A stretch of DNA of 36,478 nucleotides from a virus, in the IMG/VR virus record IMGVR_UViG_3300042451_001508, positions 1 to 36,478 of that record; one strand, given 5' to 3'. The stretch's first letter is position 1; every line of letters starts with the position of its first letter. The translations under genes were made by a program, and so were the position numbers. The notes under the pieces are model-generated. The model was not told the origin of the DNA. It made no database searches and was given only the letters and a program-made list of their open reading frames with translations. Positions 30,277 through 36,478 of the stretch are shown one piece after another.

Positions 30277-30426
30277 ATGTTAAATTTACTTATAGGTCTA
30301 TTCTTATTATGTTCCACTTTTGGAATAACACTTTCTAAAATTACCACCGATTATGGATTTAGAAAACAACGTCAACACATTAAACCGTTAACAATTGACA
30401 AAGAGGTTTTACAAGATAACCCTTGA
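30277..30426 (+). CDS. Small single-pass membrane protein
   Basis: An ATG at 30277 opens 49 codons ending at TGA 30424-30426, one of very few TGA stops in the window. The first 20 residues are hydrophobic (LNLLIGLFLLCSTFGITLSK), consistent with one membrane helix, followed by a basic and polar tail (YGFRKQRQHIKPLTID). The end overlaps the 3' end of the converging minus-strand gene by 18 bases. A TAnnTTTG element lies about 37 nt upstream. It could be a small inner-membrane phage protein; a chance ORF cannot be excluded. Confidence 0.45.
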   Translation: MLNLLIGLFLLCSTFGITLSKITTDYGFRKQRQHIKPLTIDKEVLQDNP

Positions 30427-31788
30427 TCCAATCAAGAAGTTATGTAAAACTGGTGACCCTGGAGTAGAAGTAAAATTCGCTCTGTAATTAAAACTGAAAC
30501 CAAAACGTTTTGAAATTTTATAATCAAAACTACTACCAACTAAAAATCCAAGACTTCTGTTTATACTAGTTGAACCAACTGCAGGTTGATAACTTATTGG
30601 TGATGACATAACAAACACTTGTGGTGATAATGTTAATTTTTTACTGTATTGAAATGGTTTAGTCCAAAAACCAACTAATGATGTTGAAATACTAACATCT
30701 CGTTTACCGTCTATGTTTTTAGTTAGTAAACCTATTCCACCTACGTTAATTCCATACGTACCAATCTTTGGGTCTGGTTTTATGAATGTATACGATGTAA
30801 GATTCATCCAAACTCCTTTCAAATATGCAATTGATGCACTATATGAATGAATGGCATTTAATTTACCATTACTAAAGTCCATTTTAGTGTAACTTGATGA
30901 AACGACATATTGGTCTAATGTTGACCATATAATTCCGCTAACCCCATATGACTTGTCTCCCGCCATTGACGACCTACTTACACCCATAGATAACATAACA
31001 CTATATCTACCATCTATAGCTTGTGCACTTGTTAAATCCGAAGATAATAACATTGGATTCATATTTTGTTGTTTCTTCTTTTCTTCCTTTTTCTCTTCTT
31101 TCTTTTCATCAGAACTTTTCTCTTCCTTCTTTTCTTCTTTGGAATCAGATTTTGATTCTTCTTTCTTTTCTTCACTTTTACTTTCAGATTTAGATTCACT
31201 TTTTGATTCAGAGCTACTTTCTGTTTTTGATTCTGTTTTTGATTCTGACGATCCTCCACCTGATGATGACGATGATGAACTACCGCTACTTGATGAAGAT
31301 GTGGAACCTCCACTAACAGGTGGTGTTGATGAATTAGCAGCCGCAGAACTTGCATTACTACTTGCCGCGGACGATGCCGATGAAGATGCTGCGGAACTTG
31401 CGGCGGACGATGCTGCTGAAGACGCGGCGGAGGATGCTGCTGAACTTGCCGCAGCCGCAGCCGCCGCCGCGGCAGCTTGGGTTACTGTTTGTTGTACAGT
31501 TTGAGTTACCACGGGATTATTTACGGGACAGGTTATAGCTTCGTATGACGTTTTTACTGATAGTAACCAAGCCTGAGCAATTCCCGAATTAACTTCTGCA
31601 GGTGTAAATGTTTTAATTTGATTATAAAAACTTATAACAGCATTACCATTCACATATGTGGTGGTTGCAACTTTTACTTCTCCAGTACATTTATCTATAA
31701 AAGTTTGGGTAACCATTCCCTGACCATTTACGTCTTGAAATGATAGTAGGAATAAAAATAATAAAAATGGAATAAAACATTTTTTCAT
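30409..31788 (-). CDS. Exported protein with Ala/Ser stalk and outer-membrane-barrel-like domain
   Basis: The 459-residue precursor, from ATG 31788, starts with a signal peptide (KKCFIPFLLFLFLLSFQDVN). A small N-terminal part with two Cys is followed by long low-complexity tracts: poly-Ala with AASS repeats, Ser/Gly, then SESK and EEKK repeats (about 105-250). The last 200 residues alternate polar and hydrophobic residues in strand-length runs (for example YGVSGIIWSTLDQYVVSSSY), as in outer-membrane beta-barrels. It would sit in the host outer membrane or be surface-displayed. The start lies 1 nt after the preceding stop; the longer frame to 31803 would overlap it. No named family is recognised. 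Confidence 0.65.
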   Translation of the reverse strand: MKKCFIPFLLFLFLLSFQDVNGQGMVTQTFIDKCTGEVKVATTTYVNGNAVISFYNQIKTFTPAEVNSGIAQAWLLSVKTSYEAITCPVNNPVVTQTVQQTVTQAAAAAAAAAASSAASSAASSAASSAASSAASSSASSAASSNASSAAANSSTPPVSGGSTSSSSSGSSSSSSSGGGSSESKTESKTESSSESKSESKSESKSEEKKEESKSDSKEEKKEEKSSDEKKEEKKEEKKKQQNMNPMLLSSDLTSAQAIDGRYSVMLSMGVSRSSMAGDKSYGVSGIIWSTLDQYVVSSSYTKMDFSNGKLNAIHSYSASIAYLKGVWMNLTSYTFIKPDPKIGTYGINVGGIGLLTKNIDGKRDVSISTSLVGFWTKPFQYSKKLTLSPQVFVMSSPISYQPAVGSTSINRSLGFLVGSSFDYKISKRFGFSFNYRANFTSTPGSPVLHNFLIGSRVIL

Positions 31789-31789
31789 T

Positions 31790-32617
31790 TTAAAAATTGA
31801 CACCTAAACCGAAGGTACTGTTACCAATTATGGGGTCATAATCAAACTTTATTGTTAAATTTTTGAAATCGTGTAAGGCTCCGATTTTTACAGTTGTGAA
31901 TCTATCTCTATACTTTGGGAAAGTTATGTACCCAATTTCATCTCTACCTCTCCACTTAACGTCTTCAACCGCACTACCAATCATCATATGGATACCTGTT
32001 CTTTTAATTCTCTTACCAACACCCACATAGAAATTTCTCCTTTCAACCAAATCATTCACCATTGGAAAATCGACTTGTGTTATGTTACCATATTCAAAGA
32101 ATGTTGAATTATCTCTTTCAAATGTTGAATTATATTCGGCTATAAAATATGACTTGTTCCCGATTGTAAAAAACCCACCAATTTGTTTATCTGTGGTTTT
32201 CTGAATACCAAAACTAATAACTGGTTTTTTTCCTCTAATAGTGTCTCTTTTACCGTTATCATACACATAAACTCTAGCTGGTTGTCTATAACCCCAATCA
32301 TTTTGATACCACATAGGTTGCCAAAAGTTCCAACCAATCATTGGTGCCCCCCACATATCCCATCTATTCCATCCCCATCCGTTCATTAACCACGGGTCTC
32401 TAACAATTATGTTTGAACCTGGTCTTGTTCTTATAGGTCTATCATATCCTCTTGATGGTGGTTGATTTCTCCATTTACTAACATCGTTTCTTTGTGGTAC
32501 TAGTGGTTGTGTTATCGGTGTGGACCTTTGTGGTACAGGTGGATTACTTCTCCAATTACTAACTTGTGAAAAAGATAGTATTGGTATAAACAGTAATAAA
32601 AATAATAAATTTTTCAT
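31790..32617 (-). CDS. Exported Trp/Pro-rich protein with barrel-like C-terminus
   Basis: The 275-residue precursor has a signal peptide (KNLLFLLLFIPILSFSQ). The mature N-terminus has two repeats of a VS-WR-PP type (VSNWRSNPPVPQR, VSKWRNQPPSRG) and a Trp-rich stretch (GWGWNRWDMWGAPMIGWNFW at about 79-98). The C-terminal part has strand-like alternation and ends in GLGVNF with a terminal Phe, typical of outer-membrane barrels. It follows the CsgG-like and small membrane genes and precedes the large exported protein in one operon. Function is unknown; export and envelope location are well supported. Confidence 0.65.
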   Translation of the reverse strand: MKNLLFLLLFIPILSFSQVSNWRSNPPVPQRSTPITQPLVPQRNDVSKWRNQPPSRGYDRPIRTRPGSNIIVRDPWLMNGWGWNRWDMWGAPMIGWNFWQPMWYQNDWGYRQPARVYVYDNGKRDTIRGKKPVISFGIQKTTDKQIGGFFTIGNKSYFIAEYNSTFERDNSTFFEYGNITQVDFPMVNDLVERRNFYVGVGKRIKRTGIHMMIGSAVEDVKWRGRDEIGYITFPKYRDRFTTVKIGALHDFKNLTIKFDYDPIIGNSTFGLGVNF

Positions 32618-32621
32618 AATA

Positions 32622-32804
32622 TTATTCTTTTTCTTTTAGAGTATAATAAATTGCAACATATGTATGTCTTACAAACATCAAACATATAATACCTATCATT
32701 ACTAATAATGATTGAGTATGGAATTTATAAAAAACGTACCCAAATCCAATGATTAATATTATTGTAATCAATGTGAATACAAGTGCTGACAATTTTATTT
32801 TCAT
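32622..32804 (-). CDS. Small two-helix membrane protein
   Basis: The 60-residue product is hydrophobic, with two membrane segments (about 8-27 and 32-52) and a basic/acidic tail (YYTLKEKE). It is spaced 4-6 nt from its neighbours in the CsgG-like operon, so it is probably an inner-membrane component or accessory of that export cassette; a small holin-like role is an alternative. Confidence 0.6.
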   Translation of the reverse strand: MKIKLSALVFTLITIILIIGFGYVFYKFHTQSLLVMIGIICLMFVRHTYVAIYYTLKEKE

Positions 32805-32810
32805 AATTTT

Positions 32811-33530
32811 TTATTTTGTGAATATTTGTTTTTTAATCATTCTATCTAAGATTCTTGCACAAGCAATATCCAAAGCTTTTTTAGTTGCAATTGAGATAGT
32901 TGATTGATTGAACTTCATTTCGTCTACTGTTGCATCTGAAAGAAATGTTAATTCTCTAGTTGTTTTTGCCTCACCTAATCCACTTGCACCAAATACAACA
33001 CCAGTTTCCGCGTCGGTAAATCTAACTTGTAAACCAATACGAGTAACCATCATATTCTTAACACCGTCTTTTAAATTTACAGTCTCATCTTCCGATACCG
33101 AATAATCGTAACATTCGATTGTTACAAAGTATTTTGCTAAGTTAATCTTTCCTCTACCATCTAATTTGTTTTCAGAAATACCAGCTTGAGACGCTTGGAA
33201 TTGTTTTACCATTCTATTCTTGATTTCTGTCTTATCTTCGGTAAATTTGAAACGATTAAGATTCTCAAGGTATTCCATAGAAATATTTGCAACACCTAAA
33301 CCAACACGTTTTTCTTTTAGTTCTGGGTACATTTCATACATCTCTTCAGATATACCCGCTTTTAAAATTTGAATAGGAATTTGAGGTCCATCATAGTCTA
33401 AAAATTGACTAATATCTATCGCAGTTTCAAAAGATGCTTTATATTGTTCTGTTTGGGTTTTACCAATGGTTTGAGCAGTTGAAACGATTGAAATTAACAA
33501 CAACCCAAATACAAATAATATTTTTTTCAT
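32811..33530 (-). CDS. CsgG-like exported protein
   Basis: The 239-residue precursor has a signal peptide (KKILFVFGLLLISIVSTAQ) without a lipobox. The mature domain resembles the periplasmic part of CsgG/HfaB-like secretion proteins: RFKFTEDKTEIKNRMVKQFQ, GRGKINLAKYFVTIECYDYS, VTRIGLQVRFTDAETGVVFG and ASGLGEAKT, with a final helical ATKKALDIACARI. CsgG forms the outer-membrane channel for curli subunits; this protein lacks the N-terminal lipidated Cys of classical CsgG. CsgG-like genes have been seen in marine phages, where their role is unresolved. A TATTTATA box lies 13 nt upstream, so it is probably a late gene and the head of the envelope operon. Confidence 0.78.
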   Translation of the reverse strand: MKKILFVFGLLLISIVSTAQTIGKTQTEQYKASFETAIDISQFLDYDGPQIPIQILKAGISEEMYEMYPELKEKRVGLGVANISMEYLENLNRFKFTEDKTEIKNRMVKQFQASQAGISENKLDGRGKINLAKYFVTIECYDYSVSEDETVNLKDGVKNMMVTRIGLQVRFTDAETGVVFGASGLGEAKTTRELTFLSDATVDEMKFNQSTISIATKKALDIACARILDRMIKKQIFTK

Positions 33531-33543
33531 AGTTTTGTTTTAT

Positions 33544-33551
33544 TATAAATA
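33544..33551 (-). promoter_or_regulatory. Candidate late promoter box TATTTATA (CsgG-like operon)
   Basis: Minus-strand TATTTATA, 13 nt before the CsgG-like ATG and immediately after a terminator. Confidence 0.58.
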
Positions 33552-33574
33552 TAAAAAAAGGGAGTTTAACTCCC
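33552..33574 (-). terminator. Terminator after 87-aa membrane gene
   Basis: Minus-strand stem GGGAG / CTCCC (33574-33570 with 33564-33560) with a 5-nt loop and a run of seven T, just past the stop at 33580. Confidence 0.82.
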
Positions 33575-33579
33575 TCCTT

Positions 33580-33843
33580 TTAACCTTCGTTTTCGACTTC
33601 TTCGTCTTGTTTATTGTGTTTGTTATTTATGTACTTATCAACGGACGCAATACCAAAGGCCCCGAGCGTAATCACTAAGAATCCATTGAATATAAATTCA
33701 TTGATAACTAACGGTTTTCCAAAATAACCTGTAACAAGATCAACAACTAGTGCTAATACCATACAGATAAATGATGAAAACCCTACAACCGATTTTTCAT
33801 TGATTGTATTGTTGTCGTTAAATAATTCTTTTAAAAATCCCAT
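33580..33843 (-). CDS. Two-TM membrane protein, holin candidate
   Basis: The 87-residue product has two membrane segments (about 19-40 and 49-67) joined by a short turn (GYFGKPLVINE) and a charged C-terminus (NNKHNKQDEEVENEG). Size, two helices and acidic tail fit class II holins, which form lesions that let lysis enzymes reach the cell wall. It lies directly downstream of a second membrane protein with a calcium-motif tail. No endolysin is seen in this window, so the lysis role rests on shape alone. Confidence 0.55.
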   Translation of the reverse strand: MGFLKELFNDNNTINEKSVVGFSSFICMVLALVVDLVTGYFGKPLVINEFIFNGFLVITLGAFGIASVDKYINNKHNKQDEEVENEG

Positions 33844-33890
33844 AATTTGTGTTTTGTGTTTGTTTTATTGTGTTTATTTGGTCGTTCTAA

Positions 33891-34511
33891 TTATCCTTCC
33901 ATATTCATTTCGGCCTCTTCGTCCTTAATTTTACCACACTTCAAACATTCTTCAGTTCCGTCTCCATCTAAATCACCCCAAACGTGTTCACATTGTCTGT
34001 GTGCAAAATATTCGTCGATTTTACCGTCTCCGTCAAAATCTAAACCATCCATTATACCATCACCATCTTCATCGATTTCAACACCCTTTTTTTCCGATTT
34101 AGGTGTTTCAATTACTTGGTCAGTTACTTGGACATTTTGTCCAACTTCCTCATTTGTTGGTAAAACCAATGGAGCTACACCCATAGGAACGATTGGATTG
34201 TTTGGCATATCTGCAGTATTACTTAAAGATGTACCATCTTCTTCATCCATTTTCTGAACTAACATCTTATCCTTATCGGTATCACTAAACCAATAGTCAA
34301 TGATTTTACCATAGGATCCAATGAAAGCACCTAATAATAATAGAAGAAGTTCTTTCCATTCTCCCTCAATTGCGGATTTATTTAGGATTGCCCCAAAAAT
34401 ACCCATAATGATTACCATAAATCCACCTAATACGATGGCAGTGATGAACCATCTACGTTTCATCATATTTGCTAATAACTCTTTAAATCCTCCTGATTGT
34501 TCTTCTTTCAT
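33891..34511 (-). CDS. Membrane protein with calcium-motif and Cys-rich tail
   Basis: The 206-residue protein has two membrane segments (about 22-43 and 54-68) near the N-terminus, a linker, then acidic calcium-binding repeats like those of EF-hands or thrombospondin type 3: DEDGDGIMDGLDFDGDGKID at about 147-166 and DLDGDGTEE at about 181-189. Within the last part CEHVW and CLKCG supply three Cys and a His, possibly a zinc site. The topology suggests that the tail faces the periplasm or cytoplasm as a regulated domain. It precedes the holin-like gene in the same direction. Function is not known. Confidence 0.62.
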   Translation of the reverse strand: MKEEQSGGFKELLANMMKRRWFITAIVLGGFMVIIMGIFGAILNKSAIEGEWKELLLLLLGAFIGSYGKIIDYWFSDTDKDKMLVQKMDEEDGTSLSNTADMPNNPIVPMGVAPLVLPTNEEVGQNVQVTDQVIETPKSEKKGVEIDEDGDGIMDGLDFDGDGKIDEYFAHRQCEHVWGDLDGDGTEECLKCGKIKDEEAEMNMEG

Positions 34512-34530
34512 TATATTCCTTTTTTAATTT

Positions 34531-34839
34531 TTACCATTTAGGTTCTTCTTGTTTAAACTCGTCACCTTCTTTTTTCTTAACTTTTGGTGCGGGTGCGGGT
34601 GTTGATTTTTCTTTAATGATAACGGTTTTGCCTCCACCTGATGCTTGTTGAGATTGTTGATTGGAATTAGTAATGTTAATTACAGGTGCAGGTGCTGCAG
34701 CGGGTGATGCTTCCTTGTCTCCACCACCTAATAATGTTGATAACCAAACCCCTCCGGCTGTTACTACTGTACCAGCAACCCCGATTATTGTCTTTTTTAA
34801 ACCTGACCAGGTTCCTTCTTGTTCTTGTTCTTCTGACAT
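34531..34839 (-). CDS. Small Ala/Pro-rich membrane-anchored protein
   Basis: The 102-residue product has one possible membrane helix (about 14-38: LKKTIIGVAGTVVTAGGVWL) and a long disordered tail rich in Ala, Pro, Gln and Lys (KEASPAAAPAPVINI, STPAPAPKVKKKEGDE). It could span the periplasm like a spanin or linker protein, but the length and composition give no firm family. It lies 19 nt upstream of the calcium-motif membrane protein gene in one operon. Confidence 0.55.
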   Translation of the reverse strand: MSEEQEQEGTWSGLKKTIIGVAGTVVTAGGVWLSTLLGGGDKEASPAAAPAPVINITNSNQQSQQASGGGKTVIIKEKSTPAPAPKVKKKEGDEFKQEEPKW

Positions 34840-34857
34840 TGTATTTGTTTTTATATT

Positions 34858-35229
34858 TTAGTTTATTTTATTGAAATCTGTTATTCCTATTAGATTATTA
34901 TTTGAATCATAAAGACCTATTCTATATGCGGATGATGGTAATGCGGATGTATATACTTTTAATATATTATCACCAGATTTAACTTCCACTTGTTCTTTAG
35001 ATACCACTCTATTTGAAATATCCATAATTTTAATTGTTGCAGTACCAGCCGATTCGAATTTAATATTCATAGACACTTCTGAAGTTACGAAAGATGTTTC
35101 TAACTTAATACCCGATAACGCCGTAATCGCCAATTCTGGTTTCACCTGTTTAACTTCGGGTGCGAAATCATCCTTAGTACATCCACCAAGAATAATCAAC
35201 CCAATTGACACGATTAATAATTTTTTCAT
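34858..35229 (-). CDS. Lipoprotein with sorting-tail-like beta domain
   Basis: The 123-residue precursor has a lipoprotein signal (KKLLIVSIGLIILGGC; Cys at 17). The mature C-terminal 80 residues (TATIKIMDISNRVVSKEQVE, NILKVYTSALPSSAYRIGLY) have the strand pattern of the T9SS type-A sorting tails of Bacteroidota (VxIYDxxGRxV...SxLxxGxYxV), here attached to a lipid anchor. It is similar in layout to the next lipoprotein at 35241, so the two may be diverged duplicates. Surface or periplasmic exposure is likely; a direct T9SS role is doubtful because the domain is not at the end of a large cargo. Confidence 0.6.
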   Translation of the reverse strand: MKKLLIVSIGLIILGGCTKDDFAPEVKQVKPELAITALSGIKLETSFVTSEVSMNIKFESAGTATIKIMDISNRVVSKEQVEVKSGDNILKVYTSALPSSAYRIGLYDSNNNLIGITDFNKIN

Positions 35230-35240
35230 TTTGTCCCTTT

Positions 35241-35588
35241 TTACTTTTTTATAACTATTATTGTTTTCTTTATTTCATTTTTTGTTGCGTCTTCTATTGA
35301 TAAATATAAATATTGGGATTGTACCGAATTGGTGTAAATCTTCTTTATATTTTCACCATTTTGTCCAATAAATCTTTCCCTACTAACTACTTGTCCAGTT
35401 TCCTTATCCGTCATTGTTAAGGTATAAACACCCGAAGACGGTAAATCAAAATATATTGATTGACCGTTTGTCACACTACTTTCCGCAACACTGAATATAT
35501 TATCTTTAGCCACTACTTCTGGTAATGGTAATTCAGGTTTTGTACACCCAACCAATAAAATGAACGATATTAATAATATTTTTCTCAT
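35241..35588 (-). CDS. Lipoprotein, probable paralogue of the 34858-35229 gene
   Basis: The 115-residue precursor has a short lipoprotein signal (RKILLISFILLVGC; Cys at 15) followed by TKPELPLPE, much like TKDDFAPE of its neighbour. The mature beta-rich domain (GVYTLTMTDKETGQVVSRER, NIKKIYTNSVQSQYLYLSIE) has a similar layout, including a Gly-x-Asn-Ile-Lys-Lys-(I/V)-Tyr-Thr block, which supports duplication followed by divergence. It starts 1 nt before the stop of the upstream dockerin-like gene ends and probably works with it at the cell surface or on the virion. Confidence 0.6.
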   Translation of the reverse strand: MRKILLISFILLVGCTKPELPLPEVVAKDNIFSVAESSVTNGQSIYFDLPSSGVYTLTMTDKETGQVVSRERFIGQNGENIKKIYTNSVQSQYLYLSIEDATKNEIKKTIIVIKK

Positions 35589-36478
35589 TATTTCATTATC
35601 ACTTTTAATGTTTTACCACTTTTATTTACAGCATCCGTATTTGATACCGAGGTTAACCCTAATAAACCATTAAGCCCTATTAACGGTGTAAATGTTATTT
35701 TATATTCCGTTGTTTTATCTAATATTGTTGATCCATCTGTTATTAAAGAACCTAATGTCACTGAAGAACCTCTATCGGTACCGAAGTTGGTTGGGTTACC
35801 TTTTGTTGCAAATTCAACTTTTTCAAATTTTAATGCGGTGTTATCGTAGTTTAATAGAAATTGTGTTCCCACCACTTCTTGTTGTAACGGATCCAACGAT
35901 ATTGTTATAACAACCTTACCCCCAATATTTTCACCCATTAGATATGCATTAATTTGATTAGATACCGAATTAGTCGATAAACTCATTGTTCTCATCGAAT
36001 TAGTTGCAACGCCGCTTACACTTTGTTGTGCCGAATGGGATAGATTCACATCACCCACCCAAGTTACATTAACATTATATGTGTTGTTAAGTGTACCAGA
36101 GTTTAAATTAAAAGGAAACAAACTTCTAGTTAAATTAAATTGTGTGTTCCAATTTGTTTTAGTGATTGCATCGTATTCCGATTTACTATACAATTTCATC
36201 AAATACGTTAGTGTTGAAAATTGTGTAAGTGGTGCAACCCCTGTTAAGTGTTGTAATAGTTTGTATGTATCTGCTTCGTTGAAAATACCATTACCATCTA
36301 CATCAGCATTCATATATTGAATACCTGATGTAAATTCTAATCCACTTTGATTTCCAAATATTCCACCATTTGATAATTCTTTAAACGCCAAAAACACATC
36401 TGAAACTGTTACAACACTATTATATAGGTTATTTAAATCTGTTTGATTAGTATATGATAAATCAATTCCGTGTTGTTT
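35588..36478 (-). CDS. Dockerin-like plus cohesin-like protein (5' end outside window)
   Basis: The frame stays open from the window edge, so the start lies beyond 36478; at least 296 residues are visible. A segment reading NADVDGNGIFNEADTYKLLQ (about 56-75 of the visible part) is a dockerin type-I-like calcium half-site (DVDGNGxxxxxD) followed by its helix. Further on, GGKVVITISLDPL and VGTQFLLNYDNTALKFEKVE match the strand rhythm of cohesin-like beta-sandwiches. Both are surface-assembly modules in other bacteria. The C-terminus (TDAVNKSGKTLKVIMK) is beta-like. Domain calls are by pattern; the protein may be a fibre, a displayed adhesin or part of the exported cassette. Confidence 0.6.
   Translation of the reverse strand, partial: KQHGIDLSYTNQTDLNNLYNSVVTVSDVFLAFKELSNGGIFGNQSGLEFTSGIQYMNADVDGNGIFNEADTYKLLQHLTGVAPLTQFSTLTYLMKLYSKSEYDAITKTNWNTQFNLTRSLFPFNLNSGTLNNTYNVNVTWVGDVNLSHSAQQSVSGVATNSMRTMSLSTNSVSNQINAYLMGENIGGKVVITISLDPLQQEVVGTQFLLNYDNTALKFEKVEFATKGNPTNFGTDRGSSVTLGSLITDGSTILDKTTEYKITFTPLIGLNGLLGLTSVSNTDAVNKSGKTLKVIMK

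Noticed and set aside
30120-30347. Minus-strand ORF of 75 codons
   Set aside because: It reads through the terminator of the 110-aa gene and overlaps the small plus-strand membrane ORF; no promoter or family signal.
30953-31504. Long Asp/Glu/Ala-rich plus-strand ORF
   Set aside because: It mirrors the Ser/Lys/Ala repeats of the exported protein on the minus strand; low complexity keeps both strands open.
35305-35312. TATTTATA box on the minus strand
   Set aside because: It lies inside the coding sequence of a lipoprotein (codons for Tyr-Leu-Tyr) with no gene start nearby; probably chance.

Overview
The window is a contiguous piece of a T4-like (contractile-tailed, Straboviridae-related) phage genome that most likely infects a member of the Bacteroidota, probably a flavobacterium. 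The phage assignment rests on a recognisable T4 head module on the minus strand: terminase large subunit gp17, portal gp20, prohead protease gp21, acidic scaffold gp22 and major capsid gp23. A gp55-type late sigma factor and a gp5-type baseplate hub OB domain lie on the plus strand. The host assignment rests on several promoters of the Bacteroidota type (TTTG or TTG, about 20 nt, then TAnnTTTG), AT-rich DNA, TAA as nearly the only stop codon, little sign of Shine-Dalgarno sites, a Bacteroidota-like bS21 ribosomal protein, and lipoproteins and envelope proteins of flavobacterial style.

Layout. 1-9533 (plus strand): the tail of an unknown gene, two glycosyltransferases of different folds, the late sigma factor, a probable small terminase, and a baseplate/virion block (a large membrane-like structural protein, a small coiled-coil protein, a gp5-like hub protein, a 457-aa fibre-like protein, and two Cys-rich basic proteins). 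9534-24928 (minus strand): dCMP deaminase and a SAP-like protein; the head module gp23-gp22-gp21-gp20-gp17 with two unknown proteins inserted; then scaffold- or core-like acidic proteins, an EF-hand protein, a nucleotidyltransferase, a KTSC-domain protein and a small heat-shock protein. One plus-strand gene, a phage bS21 ribosomal protein, is embedded inside the head module. 25083-30426 (plus strand): a ClpC-like unfoldase, a possible small structured RNA, a small lipoprotein, an RNA-repair module (5' kinase, Rnl1-type RNA ligase, cyclic-phosphate-processing receiver-like protein) and two small proteins. 30409-36478 (minus strand): an envelope/export cassette with a CsgG-like protein, outer-membrane-barrel-like proteins, holin-like membrane proteins, two lipoproteins, and a protein with dockerin-like and cohesin-like parts that runs off the window.

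Transcription appears to use two promoter classes. Host-type TAnnTTTG promoters precede bS21, ClpC, the SAP-like gene and the small lipoprotein. A different octamer, TATTTATA in the sense orientation, precedes the scaffold, protease, portal, terminase, small-terminase, 457-aa virion protein, CsgG-like and several other genes. I propose that the octamer is the late promoter read by the gp55 homologue; it differs from the T4 late box TATAAATA. Terminator hairpins often sit directly upstream of these promoters.

The most interesting accessory content is host take-over and repair machinery: a phage ribosomal protein that could replace host bS21 on anti-Shine-Dalgarno-occluding ribosomes; a divergent Hsp20/ClpC pair sharing an array of AGACATT repeats; a compact RNA-repair operon; and a block of exported proteins that could remodel the host envelope. 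All functions are read from sequence patterns; no database search was possible.
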